A stretch of 46,383 bases of DNA from an uncultured Muribaculaceae bacterium (lineage in GTDB: Bacteria; Bacteroidota; Bacteroidia; Bacteroidales; Muribaculaceae). The stretch's first letter is position 1. Every line of letters starts with the position of its first letter. A program made the translations under genes and the position numbers. The DNA is taken from contig CAJTRS010000018.1 of assembly GCA_910578805.1 (NCBI GenBank), positions 1 to 46,383 on the forward strand, read 5' to 3'. Below the pieces are notes generated by a model that saw only the letters and a program-made list of their open reading frames with translations, ran no database searches and had not been told where the DNA came from. Below, piece after piece: positions 8,755 to 17,613 of this stretch.

Positions 8755-8895
8755 TATTATGCACCAAGAAGAAATCCGGGATTACGCCTACAGACCCAAT
8801 CCTTAATCCAAACACCGCCGATTGCCGGCCGCTGACAGACCAAAACCCCTGTTAGCCAGCAGAATAGGCTCGAGACAAAAACACAATATAACAAC

Positions 8896-10731
8896 CTAAC
8901 CATCAGACGATTGCTTCCCGACATCTTCATGCAGCGCATTATACACCACCGAAGCCTTGACAGGACCGATCAGCGCGGCGAGGTCATCGAGATCGGCAGC
9001 GGCAATACGCTTTACCGACCGATAGTGCGAAAGGAGCACATCGCGAGTCTTAGGTCCGATACCGGCTATGGAGTCAAGAGCCGAAACCGTCTGCCCCTTG
9101 CTGCGACGGTTGCGGTGATGTGTTATACCGAACCGGTGAGCCTCATCACGCATGTGCTGCACCACCCTCAGAGTCTCACTGTTTTTATCTATATAGAGCG
9201 GGACGCTGTCACCCGGAAAATAAATCTCTTCAAGCCGCTTGGCTATGCCGGCCACAGCAATGACACCGCGGAGACCCATTGCCTCCAACGCCTCTACCGC
9301 AGCGCTGAGCTGTCCTTTTCCTCCATCGACCACCACCAGCTGCGGCAACTCTTCACCTTCGGCCACTAACCGAGAATAACGCCGCGTCAGAACCTCTTTC
9401 ATGGAAGCGAAATCGTCAGGTCCCTCCACGGTCTTGATATTGAAATGCCGGTAATCCTTTTTTGACGGCTTGCCGTCGCGGAACACCACACACGAAGCCA
9501 CCGGATTAGTACCTTGAATATTGGAATTGTCAAAACACTCTATATGGCGCGGCAACACATTAAGCCTGAAATCGGCCTGCATACGCTCAAGCAGTCTATT
9601 CGTGCGTTGTTCGGGATTATGGCGCTCCAGATGTTTGAGCGAGTCGATCTTATACTGCGTGGCATTACGCTCCGACACTTCAAGCAACTTCAGCTTGTCG
9701 CCCCGTTTCGGCACGGTAAAAAGCACCCCGGGCATATCCACATCAGGCTCCTGCCTCAACAGCACCTCGCCGTATTCCACCTCCAGACTCCGGGATATCT
9801 CATTCATCGCATACCCTATTATCTGAGGCACCGACTCATCAAGCCTGCGTTTATATTCCAGAGTCACACTGCTCACCACCGCTCCCCTGCGCACATGCAT
9901 GTAATTGACATAAACATCGGCCGATCCGTCATCATCAACACCGAATACATCTACATCGCCCACCGTCTGACTCACTATGACACTCTTGGCTGTGTATCGC
10001 GCCACCAAATCATACTTGACTTTTACCTCCTGGGCTTCCTCAAACCTCAGCTCTGAGGCAAGCGACTCCATCTCCCCCATCAGATGCTCGAGCAACTCCC
10101 CGAGATCGCCCCGGAGAATCTGCTTCACACGCTCTATCTGCGCCCCATATACCTCCTCGCTGACATAGCCCACACACGGCCCCTGACAACGCTTAAGGTG
10201 GTAATCCAGACACAGCCTCCCTTTGCCGCGCGAGATATATTCGGGAGTTATGGCATGGCGACATGACCGCAGGCTATACATTTGGCGAATCAATTCGAGT
10301 ACTGTGCGTGCCGAAGCCGTATCGGTATATGGCCCGTAATATCTGGCACCGTCAGGAATACGCTTCCGCGTCATGAACACCCTCGGATAATGCTCTTTTG
10401 TCACCACTATCCATGGATACGACTTATCGTCTTTCAAAAGCACATTATAGCGGGGCTGATACTCCTTTATCATCGAATTCTCGAGATTAAGAGCATCTTG
10501 CTCGGTGGGCACCACGATATACTTCATATCGGCAATGGCCCGCACCAACAGATTGGTGCGCACCGAATCGTGCGTACGGTTGAAATACGATGTCACCCTA
10601 CGCTTCAGATTCTTTGCCTTGCCTACATATATCACCGTACCCTCCGAATCGAAATACATATACACTCCGGGGGTGGAAGGAAGAATCGAAATCTTCTCCT
10701 CAAGATTTTCTGACTTTCTATGCTTGGGCAC
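8896..10731 (-). CDS. uvrC: UvrC, excinuclease ABC subunit C
   Basis: 611 aa, full length. UvrC makes the dual incisions of nucleotide excision repair in complex with UvrB. In order: a GIY-YIG nuclease domain (GVYMYFDSEGTVIYVGKAKNLKRR, about residues 20-45), a UVR/UvrB-binding region (LRFEEAQEVKVKYD, about 228-241), the RNase H-like incision domain (ECFDNSNIQGTNPVAS and LVVVDGGKGQLSAA), and a C-terminal HhH segment (LDSIAGIGPKTRDVLLSHY). The start is GTG: no ATG is available, since an in-frame stop lies five codons upstream. It follows apt in the minus-strand block. Confidence 0.96.
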   Translation of the reverse strand: MPKHRKSENLEEKISILPSTPGVYMYFDSEGTVIYVGKAKNLKRRVTSYFNRTHDSVRTNLLVRAIADMKYIVVPTEQDALNLENSMIKEYQPRYNVLLKDDKSYPWIVVTKEHYPRVFMTRKRIPDGARYYGPYTDTASARTVLELIRQMYSLRSCRHAITPEYISRGKGRLCLDYHLKRCQGPCVGYVSEEVYGAQIERVKQILRGDLGELLEHLMGEMESLASELRFEEAQEVKVKYDLVARYTAKSVIVSQTVGDVDVFGVDDDGSADVYVNYMHVRRGAVVSSVTLEYKRRLDESVPQIIGYAMNEISRSLEVEYGEVLLRQEPDVDMPGVLFTVPKRGDKLKLLEVSERNATQYKIDSLKHLERHNPEQRTNRLLERMQADFRLNVLPRHIECFDNSNIQGTNPVASCVVFRDGKPSKKDYRHFNIKTVEGPDDFASMKEVLTRRYSRLVAEGEELPQLVVVDGGKGQLSAAVEALEAMGLRGVIAVAGIAKRLEEIYFPGDSVPLYIDKNSETLRVVQHMRDEAHRFGITHHRNRRSKGQTVSALDSIAGIGPKTRDVLLSHYRSVKRIAAADLDDLAALIGPVKASVVYNALHEDVGKQSSDG

Positions 10732-10755
10732 TTTTACACGTATTTACAGACAGCA

Positions 10756-10800
10756 CCGCCGGATATGGGCGACATGAATATATTCACCCAACGCCGGCGG
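10756..10800. repeat. Nested palindromes between apt and uvrC
   Basis: Outer arms CCGCCGG (10756-10762) and CCGGCGG (10794-10800) enclose GGG/CCC arms and a perfect 12-bp palindrome TGAATATATTCA (10775-10786). It could fold as one long hairpin downstream of apt. No U-tract follows, so it is not a standard intrinsic terminator. A role in mRNA 3'-end stability or protein binding is possible. Confidence 0.55.
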
Positions 10801-10827
10801 CAGCCAAAGAGTTTGACAATGACTCAA

Positions 10828-11346
10828 TCAATATTTGATAAGCGACACAACTTCCGCATCAGCGGGCATTGCAGCACGGCCATTGAGAGCACCAAGCTCT
10901 ATAATGAAATTTATATAAATCTTTTTAGGATTCATGCTTTTCACCAATTCATACACAGCCGCCATTGTACCGCCGGTAGCAAGTACATCGTCATGGATCA
11001 CCACAATATCATCAGGCGTGATAGCGTCACGATGAATCTCTATGGTATCCGTACCGTACTCCTTGTCGTAAGTGGTGCTGACTGTGTCGGCAGGCAATTT
11101 GCCCGGCTTACGGGCTGGCACAAAACCGGCACCGAGTTCAAAAGCGAGTATCGAACCGCCTATAAAACCTCGCGACTCTATGCCCACCACCTTAGTGATG
11201 CCCTTGTCACGATAAAGCTGCGACAGGTCCCAGCCTATTATATGCAATGCCCGTGGATCCTTGAACACAGTGGTCAGGTCCTTAAACACTACCCCTTTCT
11301 TGGGGAAATCATACACATCGCGGATTTTTGATTTGATATATTCCAT
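10828..11346 (-). CDS. apt: Adenine phosphoribosyltransferase
   Basis: 172 aa. It salvages adenine by joining it to PRPP to give AMP, in the cytosol. The PRPP-binding motif VVIHDDVLATGGTM (about residues 116-129) and the family's GIESRGFIGG and ARKPGKLP segments are present. The N-terminus IRDVYDFPKKGVVFKDLT is typical. The ATG at 11346 is preferred over an in-frame TTG two codons earlier. It is separated from mnmG by 71 bp that hold the parS site. Confidence 0.96.
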   Translation of the reverse strand: MEYIKSKIRDVYDFPKKGVVFKDLTTVFKDPRALHIIGWDLSQLYRDKGITKVVGIESRGFIGGSILAFELGAGFVPARKPGKLPADTVSTTYDKEYGTDTIEIHRDAITPDDIVVIHDDVLATGGTMAAVYELVKSMNPKKIYINFIIELGALNGRAAMPADAEVVSLIKY

Positions 11347-11391
11347 GTACAATATATATTGATAAGTTTTTGATAATACAATTATTGCGTA

Positions 11392-11407
11392 TGTTCCACG
11401 TGAAACA
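11392..11407. promoter_or_regulatory. parS: parS site, ParB (Spo0J) binding sequence
   Basis: TGTTCCACGTGAAACA matches the established bacterial parS consensus TGTTNCACGTGAAACA at every fixed position and is the only such match I found in the window. It lies in the short gap between mnmG and apt. parS nucleates ParB loading for chromosome segregation and usually lies near the replication origin. mnmG is itself an origin-proximal gene in many bacteria. Confidence 0.88.
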
Positions 11408-11417
11408 ATCGTTTTAA

Positions 11418-13295
11418 TCAGCGCCCCAGCAGAAGCAGCAGGATATTTATGTCGCTCGGTGAGATTCCCGGTATGCGTGAAGCCTGCGCCACAGTCTGCG
11501 GATTAATCTTTTTAAGCTTCTGTCGCGCCTCGGTTGATATGGACATCACCGTATCGTAGTCTATCCTGCCCGCAAGCTTTATATCCTCAAGACGGTGTAT
11601 CTTGTCGGCAATCTGCCGTTCGCGGTCTATATACCCCTGATACTTTATCAGTATCTCCGCAGCCTCTATTATCTCCTCCCGCCGTTGCGGTTCGAGCCCG
11701 TCAATATAACACCTCAACTCCCCTATTTGCTCGGCAAGCATAACAATACCGAGCTGCGGACGGAGTATGAGGTCATAAAGTTTTACCGACTGCCTGAGAG
11801 GCGACACTCCCAGTTCTTCAAGCCACGCATTTACCTTGTCGGGCTTCACGGAGTATGAGCGCGCAAAATCTATCAGCCCGTCACGCTGCTGCAATTTCGA
11901 CAGCATAAGCTCATATCGCTCCTTGGTGGCCAACCCTATTTCAAAAGCCCGTGGAGTGAGACGCATGTCGGCATCGTCCTGACGCAGGAGTATGCGGTAC
12001 TCTGCACGGGAAGTAAACATTCTGTACGGTTCATCAACCCCTTTGGTTACAAGGTCATCGATAAGCACGCCGATGTAAGCTTCGTCACGTGACAACACAA
12101 ACGGCCCCTCACCCTTGCAATGACGGGCAGCATTTATACCGGCCACCAGACCCTGCCCCGCAGCCTCCTCATATCCTGTAGTGCCATTGACCTGACCCGC
12201 AAAAAACAGTCCGGATATCAACTTGGTTTCAAGCGAATGCTTAAGCTGCGTAGGATCAAAGAAATCATACTCTATGGCATAACCCGGGCGATATATGCGT
12301 ATATTTGCGAAGGCCGGGATTGTCTCCAAAGCCGACACCTGCACATCAAGCGGAAGAGATGACGAAAAACCATTGAGATAATATTCCACCGTCTCCTCAC
12401 CTTCGGGCTCAAGAAAAAGTTGGTGCTCCGTCTTGTCGGCAAAGGTCACTATCTTAGTCTCTATGCTCGGACAATAACGCGGGCCTATGCTCTGTATCTG
12501 CCCGTTGTACAACGGTGACCGGTCAAGTGACGAACGCAGTATCTCATGCGTGACTTCATTAGTATATAATATGTAACACTTCCGCTGGCGAAGCTCGCGT
12601 CTCACTTCGGGGAGATAAGAAAACTTGTGAAAGTCGTCCTCACCTTCCTGCGGCACTGTTTTCGACCAGTCAATACTGCGGCCGTCGATCCTCACAGGCG
12701 TGCCGGTCTTCATTCTGTCAACGACAAAACCCGCCTCGCGCAACTGCTCGGTAACCCCGTAGGAAGCAGGCTCGGAAACACGACCTCCGGGTGTCTGCAC
12801 CTCTCCCACATGCATAAGCCCGTTGAGAAACGTACCTGCCGTAAGCACAACAACTTTCGCCGTAAATGTCACTCCGAGAGCCGTCGTCACACCCTTTATT
12901 ACGGAATCCTCCATCACCAGTCCGGTTACGGAATCCTGCCACATATACAAATGCGGGGTACTTTCAAGCTCTCTTCGCCACAACTCGCTGAAACGCATGC
13001 GGTCCGACTGTGCCCGCGGACTCCACATGGCGGGACCCTTGGAGCGGTTAAGCATACGGAACTGTATAGCCGAACGGTCCGTGATAATGCCCATTTTTCC
13101 TCCGAGAGCATCTATCTCCCTGACGATCTGACCTTTGGCTATACCGCCAACCGCCGGATTACAACTCATTTGAGCTATCTTGTTCATATCTATAGTGATA
13201 AGCAGCGTTTCCGCGCCAAGATTGGCCGATGCGGAAGCAGCCTCACAACCGGCATGACCGGCACCTATCACTATTACGTCATAGTCAAATCTCAT
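11418..13295 (-). CDS. mnmG: MnmG (GidA), tRNA U34 carboxymethylaminomethyl modification enzyme
   Basis: 625 aa. It is the FAD-dependent partner of MnmE that modifies wobble uridine 34. The N-terminal dinucleotide-binding motif VIVIGAGHAGCEAA (about residues 6-19) is followed by SCNPAVGGIAKGQIVREIDALGG, FLNGLMHVGE, the cysteine-bearing QSIGPRYCPSIE segment and the C-terminal domain ending in GISPSDINILLLLLGR. The ATG at 13295 is chosen because it gives the canonical MRFDYDVIVIGAG N-terminus and lies 4 bp after the ybeY stop; the longer frame overlaps ybeY. Confidence 0.97.
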   Translation of the reverse strand: MRFDYDVIVIGAGHAGCEAASASANLGAETLLITIDMNKIAQMSCNPAVGGIAKGQIVREIDALGGKMGIITDRSAIQFRMLNRSKGPAMWSPRAQSDRMRFSELWRRELESTPHLYMWQDSVTGLVMEDSVIKGVTTALGVTFTAKVVVLTAGTFLNGLMHVGEVQTPGGRVSEPASYGVTEQLREAGFVVDRMKTGTPVRIDGRSIDWSKTVPQEGEDDFHKFSYLPEVRRELRQRKCYILYTNEVTHEILRSSLDRSPLYNGQIQSIGPRYCPSIETKIVTFADKTEHQLFLEPEGEETVEYYLNGFSSSLPLDVQVSALETIPAFANIRIYRPGYAIEYDFFDPTQLKHSLETKLISGLFFAGQVNGTTGYEEAAGQGLVAGINAARHCKGEGPFVLSRDEAYIGVLIDDLVTKGVDEPYRMFTSRAEYRILLRQDDADMRLTPRAFEIGLATKERYELMLSKLQQRDGLIDFARSYSVKPDKVNAWLEELGVSPLRQSVKLYDLILRPQLGIVMLAEQIGELRCYIDGLEPQRREEIIEAAEILIKYQGYIDRERQIADKIHRLEDIKLAGRIDYDTVMSISTEARQKLKKINPQTVAQASRIPGISPSDINILLLLLGR

Positions 13296-13299
13296 AAAA

Positions 13300-13731
13300 T
13301 CAATGTATTTCATCAAGAAGCGACAATGCCGCATTCTCGTTATGCTCCATTATTTCACGTTCACCCGGGCCTTTGTCGTTTATGCCACACAGATGCAGAA
13401 GTCCGTGAACTATAACCCGATGCAGTTCCACAGCATTCTCCACTCCGAGCATTTCGGCATTAGACGCCACAGTGTCGAGCGAAATAAACATATCGCCGCT
13501 GACCCTCTTCCCTCGTGAGTAATCAAATGTGATAATATCGGTGTAATAGTCATGATTGAGAAACTGACGGTTCACCTCTATGATCTTATCATCATCACAG
13601 AATATGTAAGTAAGCGGCCCGAGTATGCGGTCATGCACTCCGGCCACCCTGGCAAGCCATTCGCCGAGCCTCGCGGTGTCTATGTCAGGCATCGCCGTGC
13701 CGTCGGCTATCCATTGTATCAGATTCTCCAT
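13300..13731 (-). CDS. ybeY: YbeY, endoribonuclease for rRNA maturation
   Basis: 143 aa. YbeY is a zinc-dependent RNase involved in 16S rRNA 3'-end processing and 70S quality control. The UPF0054 signature is HGLLHLCGINDKG (about residues 109-121), with two histidines and an Asp in place of the third His found in E. coli; I believe Asp is usual in Bacteroidota homologues. EVNRQFLNHDYYTDIITFDY is the conserved N-terminal block. It leads the long minus-strand block and has its own promoter. Confidence 0.94.
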   Translation of the reverse strand: MENLIQWIADGTAMPDIDTARLGEWLARVAGVHDRILGPLTYIFCDDDKIIEVNRQFLNHDYYTDIITFDYSRGKRVSGDMFISLDTVASNAEMLGVENAVELHRVIVHGLLHLCGINDKGPGEREIMEHNENAALSLLDEIH

Positions 13732-13750
13732 CTCTTAAAGATATTACCTA

Positions 13751-13782
13751 CAAAAGTAATAATTTTTTCAGACCTATAGAAA
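13751..13782 (-). promoter_or_regulatory. Promoter of the ybeY-mnmG block
   Basis: On the minus strand TTTC (13779-13782), 20 bp, TACTTTTG (13751-13758). The -7 box is a full match and the -33 box is 3 of 4. Initiation is expected near 13744, about 13 nt before the ybeY ATG. Confidence 0.65.
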
Positions 13783-13984
13783 ACGCCATCTTCTTAAATT
13801 TTCAGGCTCGTTTTCAAGAACCAAAAAAACAACGGCTATCACCTATACACCAACCCATTACTCCAAAAATAAGCCCGCGAGAATTCAAAATTCAGACCTG
13901 TTGTGACCAACCATACCGAAAAACGGACACAAATCCACGGTTTTTTCATTAATTTTACCCGACACAAAATCACAACTCAAATTA

Positions 13985-14704
13985 ATGTACACAGAAATCA
14001 TTGACGCACTCAAAAGTTACGCAAGCGAGGAGAAAGCTTCTGTACTCCGCCGCTTCTTCAAGACCGGACCGGGAGAATACGGTGAAGGCGATACATTCAT
14101 AGGAGTCACTGTGCCGCATACACGTCAAGTGGCAAATTCATTCGCCGACGCCCGATTTGACACAATCGAAAAACTTCTTTCTAATTCGATACATGAAGTG
14201 CGCCTGTGCGCGCTACTGATACTTGTGCGCAAATACACCCTCGCCCGCCGTGACGCCACACAACGTAAAAATATAGCAGAGTTCTATCTGACCCACACCG
14301 GCAGCATCGACAACTGGGACTTGGTTGACCTGTCGGCCCCGAAGATACTCGGAATGTGGGTCCGCGAAACCGGAGACACGGCCATACTACACCGCCTGAG
14401 CATATCGGAAAACATGTGGGAGCAACGCATTGCCATAGTAGCCACCATGCCTCTGATCAAAAACGGCGACACAAGCACAACAATAGCTCTTGCATCACGC
14501 TATCTGACTCACAGCCATCACCTGATGCACAAAGCTACCGGCTGGCTGCTGCGCGAAGCTGGAAAGAAAGACCTGTGCGCACTGCTCTCATTTCTTGACC
14601 GCCACACACCGGAAATGCCACGCACCGCACTGCGCTACGCCATAGAACGACTCACCCCCGAACAGCGACACCATTATATGGCAATACCGCGGCGCAGATT
14701 TTAA
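13985..14704 (+). CDS. AlkD-like DNA alkylation repair protein
   Basis: 239 aa. HEAT-like helical repeats of the AlkD family, DNA glycosylases that excise bulky or cationic N3/N7-alkylated purines. The key segments NWDLVD (about residues 114-119) and EQRIAIVAT (about 147-155) carry the Trp, Asp and Arg used by AlkD, and HLMHKATGWLLREAGKKD is the family C-terminal block. The ATG at 13985 gives a full-length protein. It is divergent from ybeY, and no strong promoter box is visible in the 245-bp gap. Confidence 0.9.
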   Translation: MYTEIIDALKSYASEEKASVLRRFFKTGPGEYGEGDTFIGVTVPHTRQVANSFADARFDTIEKLLSNSIHEVRLCALLILVRKYTLARRDATQRKNIAEFYLTHTGSIDNWDLVDLSAPKILGMWVRETGDTAILHRLSISENMWEQRIAIVATMPLIKNGDTSTTIALASRYLTHSHHLMHKATGWLLREAGKKDLCALLSFLDRHTPEMPRTALRYAIERLTPEQRHHYMAIPRRRF

Positions 14705-14713
14705 CCCTCAAAG

Positions 14714-14745
14714 TTTGGGATATGCGGGCAAAGTAATTATCTTTG
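14714..14745 (+). promoter_or_regulatory. Promoter of the glycosyltransferase-kinase pair
   Basis: TTTG (14714-14717), 20 bp, TATCTTTG (14738-14745) is a full consensus Bacteroidota promoter. Initiation is expected near 14752, about 27 nt before the glycosyltransferase ATG. Confidence 0.8.
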
Positions 14746-14778
14746 TGGCAAACAGCCTTATATAAAAAACATTGTCTA

Positions 14779-15546
14779 ATGCCAAAGATATCGGCCACAA
14801 TACTGACATATAATGAGGAGCGGCGCATAGAGGCTTGCCTTGAATCACTGCGCGGCATAGCCGACGAGATCATAATAGTGGACTCTTTTTCCACCGACAC
14901 CACACTGGACATATGCCGCCGCTACGGCTGCCGCATAAGCCAGCGGAAACTCACCGGCTTCGGGGCACAGCGCCAGTATGCCACATCACTGACCACCCAC
15001 CCCTATGTACTCGCCATTGACGCCGACGAAGTCCTCTCCCCTACCCTGCGCACATCGCTGCTGAGACTGAAGGAACATGACTTTGCCCACAGGGTATATT
15101 CAATATCCCGTCTCAACTTCTTCTGCGGCTACGCCGTAAAACACTGCGGCTGGTATCCCGACCGTCAGATAAGGCTGTTTGACAAACGCTACGCCAACTG
15201 GAATCTCCACGACGTGCACGAAAAAGTCATATTCCGCGACTCAGTGGCACCTGAACCCCTCGACGGCGATCTGCTCCACTACCGCTGCGACACACTCATG
15301 GAATACTCCCGCAAGCAGATGAAGCTGTCGGAAGTAAAAACCAACCGTCTCATAAACCAAAAAGAGAATATAAGCATTATACAACCGGCAATAAAAGGAC
15401 TGCGTGCATTCATAGGCACATATTTCCGCGAAGGAGGCATTCTTGACGGCTCGGTAGGCTTCACAATAAGCCGGCAGGACTACTTCAAAGAAAGAAACGC
15501 CTATGCCCATGCCCGCCGTCACAGAAAAAGAAACAAAAACAGATAA
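14779..15546 (+). CDS. Family 2 glycosyltransferase (WaaE/KdtX-like)
   Basis: 255 aa. It starts MPKISATILTYNEERRIEACLESL, the GT-A nucleotide-sugar fold, with EIIIVDSFSTDTT and the DxD-like metal motif AIDADEVLS (about residues 82-90). The middle block GWYPDRQIRLFDKRYANWNLHDVHEKV resembles WaaE/KdtX lipopolysaccharide-core glucosyltransferases. The ATG at 14779 is preferred because a consensus promoter lies just upstream and a longer frame would start before the transcript. Acceptor and sugar are not determinable. The end overlaps a possible upstream start of the next gene. Confidence 0.88.
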   Translation: MPKISATILTYNEERRIEACLESLRGIADEIIIVDSFSTDTTLDICRRYGCRISQRKLTGFGAQRQYATSLTTHPYVLAIDADEVLSPTLRTSLLRLKEHDFAHRVYSISRLNFFCGYAVKHCGWYPDRQIRLFDKRYANWNLHDVHEKVIFRDSVAPEPLDGDLLHYRCDTLMEYSRKQMKLSEVKTNRLINQKENISIIQPAIKGLRAFIGTYFREGGILDGSVGFTISRQDYFKERNAYAHARRHRKRNKNR

Positions 15547-15565
15547 CCCGCAAATCCACATACCT

Positions 15566-17242
15566 ATGAACCACAAACTGACAGTATATTGTCAGAACCT
15601 CAATGAATACGTGGAGATATCCGGAGGAGACACCCTCACAGATATCTGGCTCCGCATAAGACACCGGCTCGATTTCACACCGATATGCGGCAATGTCAAC
15701 AACAAATCGGAGAGCATGAGTTTTCCGATCTACGCGCCCAAGACCATAGAATTCAAACCACGCACCTCAGCGTCGGGCTCCAGAACCTACATAAGGTCTC
15801 TGTGCATGATGCTCTACCACGCCGTGCACCACACCATGCCCGGCGCAAGACTCCGAATTGAACACTCGCTGTCGCGCGGTTACTATTGCCGAATCACCGG
15901 CGGCGATGCCTCCATGGAAGCGGACAGACTGAGCGAGATTTTGCTGCGGCACATGCGCCAGTTGCGTGATCGTGATATCCCATTCGAACGTCTTGAACAG
16001 CGTACCCCCGACGTAATAGAGATATTCCGCCAACAGGGACTTGCCGACAAGGTGCTCCTGCTCGATTCCCTTCACGAGCTCTACACCGTATATTACCGTC
16101 TCGACGGTCTCAGCGACAGCTACTATGGACCGCTGGCACCGTCAACAGGACTGATCGATACATTCGACCTCATTCCCTACAAACAGGGATTTCTGCTGCT
16201 GGGATTCTCCGACACGGACCAATCGGCGGCACAGACACCGGTGGAACAGGAGAAGATGTACCGTGCATTCACCGATCATCTGGCTTTCAACCACACTGTC
16301 GGTGTAAGCAACGTCGGCGAGCTCAACCGTGCGGTTGCCGCCGGCGAGTCACCCATGCTCATCAACGTGGCCGAAGCCCTGCACAACAACCGCATAGCCT
16401 CCATAGCCGACGAAATAACCCGTCGATACCGAAACGGAGGAGCACGTGTGGTAATGGTGGCCGGCCCCTCATCGTCAGGCAAGACCACATTTACCAAAAG
16501 GTTGGCTATCCAGCTGATGACCAACCTGCTTGAGCCTAAAATGATATCGCTTGACGACTACTTCGTAAATCGCGAAAACACACCGCTCGACGAATCGGGC
16601 GAATATGACTACGAATCACTGTACGCCCTCGATCTGCCCACATTCAATGACCACCTCAACAGTCTTATAGCCGGCAAGGAGGTCGAACTGCCATATTACA
16701 ACTTCGAAACCGGCTCTCGGCAATACCGCGGGCATCGCATACACCTCGGCGACAACTCCATACTTCTGATCGAAGGTATCCACGGCCTCAATCCCGAACT
16801 CACAGCCCATGTTCCCGACCATATGAAATACCGCATCTATGTGTCGGCACTCACCACCATAGCCATCGATGACCACAACTGGATACCTACCACCGACAAC
16901 CGCCTGTTGCGCCGTATAATACGCGATGACAAATACCGCGGCGTGTCCCCTACCGACACCATACGCCGGTGGCCGAGCGTGAGGCGAGGCGAAGAGCGCT
17001 GGATATTTCCATATCAGGAAAATGCCGATGCCATGTTCAATTCCTCGCTCCTGTTTGAGCTCGGTGTCATGAAACAACACGCCGACAAACTCCTTGAGCG
17101 TGTGCCACACGATGTGGAGGAATACTGCGAGGCAGCCCGCCTGCGGAGATTTCTAAGCTATTTCGCCTCGATTTCCGAAGAGTTCATACCATCAACCTCC
17201 CTGCTGCGGGAATTTCTCGGCGGAAGCAGCTTCAAATACTGA
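15566..17242 (+). CDS. Nucleoside (uridine-type) kinase with ThrRS-like N-terminal domains
   Basis: 558 aa. Three parts are visible: a TGS-like start (KLTVYCQNLNEYVEISGG), a threonyl-tRNA-synthetase second-domain-like region (HHTMPGARLRIEHSLSRGYYC, about residues 90-110), and a C-terminal P-loop kinase with Walker A GPSSSGKTTFTKRL (about 299-312), SLDDYFVNRENTP and LLIEGIHGLNPEL, as in uridine kinase/phosphoribulokinase proteins. It presumably phosphorylates a nucleoside such as uridine or cytidine, but the role of the ThrRS-like part is not known. The ATG at 15566 gives the family-like N-terminus; an ATG at 15503 would overlap the glycosyltransferase. Confidence 0.87.
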   Translation: MNHKLTVYCQNLNEYVEISGGDTLTDIWLRIRHRLDFTPICGNVNNKSESMSFPIYAPKTIEFKPRTSASGSRTYIRSLCMMLYHAVHHTMPGARLRIEHSLSRGYYCRITGGDASMEADRLSEILLRHMRQLRDRDIPFERLEQRTPDVIEIFRQQGLADKVLLLDSLHELYTVYYRLDGLSDSYYGPLAPSTGLIDTFDLIPYKQGFLLLGFSDTDQSAAQTPVEQEKMYRAFTDHLAFNHTVGVSNVGELNRAVAAGESPMLINVAEALHNNRIASIADEITRRYRNGGARVVMVAGPSSSGKTTFTKRLAIQLMTNLLEPKMISLDDYFVNRENTPLDESGEYDYESLYALDLPTFNDHLNSLIAGKEVELPYYNFETGSRQYRGHRIHLGDNSILLIEGIHGLNPELTAHVPDHMKYRIYVSALTTIAIDDHNWIPTTDNRLLRRIIRDDKYRGVSPTDTIRRWPSVRRGEERWIFPYQENADAMFNSSLLFELGVMKQHADKLLERVPHDVEEYCEAARLRRFLSYFASISEEFIPSTSLLREFLGGSSFKY

Positions 17243-17613
17243 CCTCCAAGCCGTTGAATGTAATAATTTGTAAAATTAACACAAACCCTTAATTTTAACA
17301 CACTTACTTTTTTTAATGCGCTTTTACAAAAAGTGCCCCTGAAACAAATACACACCCGCCCGAGTTAACATTATTTAACCAAAATGATGTGATACAAAAC
17401 TATCCTTTTTGTGTTTAGAAATAAGTTAGAATATAAACACATTTTAATAATACCTAAAAAACTCTGCAAACACAAAATACGAAAAACAACCGGGATTCAT
17501 GCAACTGTCATCATATGGTGACAGCCGCTTTAAACCCCTTTTTAAATCATAAATATACAAACCATAACGTATTATAACCTTAAAACTAATTATTAACTAA
17601 TCAAACTAAAATT
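17243..17613. other. 370-bp A/T-rich leader region before susC
   Basis: No gene is visible. The composition is strongly A/T rich compared with the neighbours. I find no full TTTG-N19/20-TAnnTTTG promoter; TATCCTTTTTG near 17401 is only a partial candidate. A compact hairpin lies at 17505-17524. The region probably carries the SusCD promoter and a long 5' leader. Confidence 0.6.
17505..17524 (+). repeat. Hairpin/near-perfect palindrome in the susC leader
   Basis: CTGTCATC-ATAT-GGTGACAG: an 8-bp stem with one U-G pair and a 4-nt loop in RNA. As DNA it is a near palindrome of 20 bp. It lies 90 bp before the susC ATG. It could be an operator or a leader structure bound by a regulator or a small RNA. 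Confidence 0.55.

Noticed and set aside
12080..12100. Second CACGTG core inside mnmG (also at about 6561, 36824 and 37443) as possible further parS sites.
   Set aside because: The flanking bases do not match TGTTNCACGTGAAACA; all lie in coding sequence or at gene ends by chance.
15503..15565. Earlier ATG for the nucleoside kinase, overlapping the glycosyltransferase.
   Set aside because: The extra 21 residues are polar and unlike the family start; the ATG at 15566 gives the expected N-terminus.
17395..17415. TATCCTTTTTG as the -7 box of susC.
   Set aside because: Three bases separate TA from the T-run and no TTTG stands at 19-20 bp upstream.
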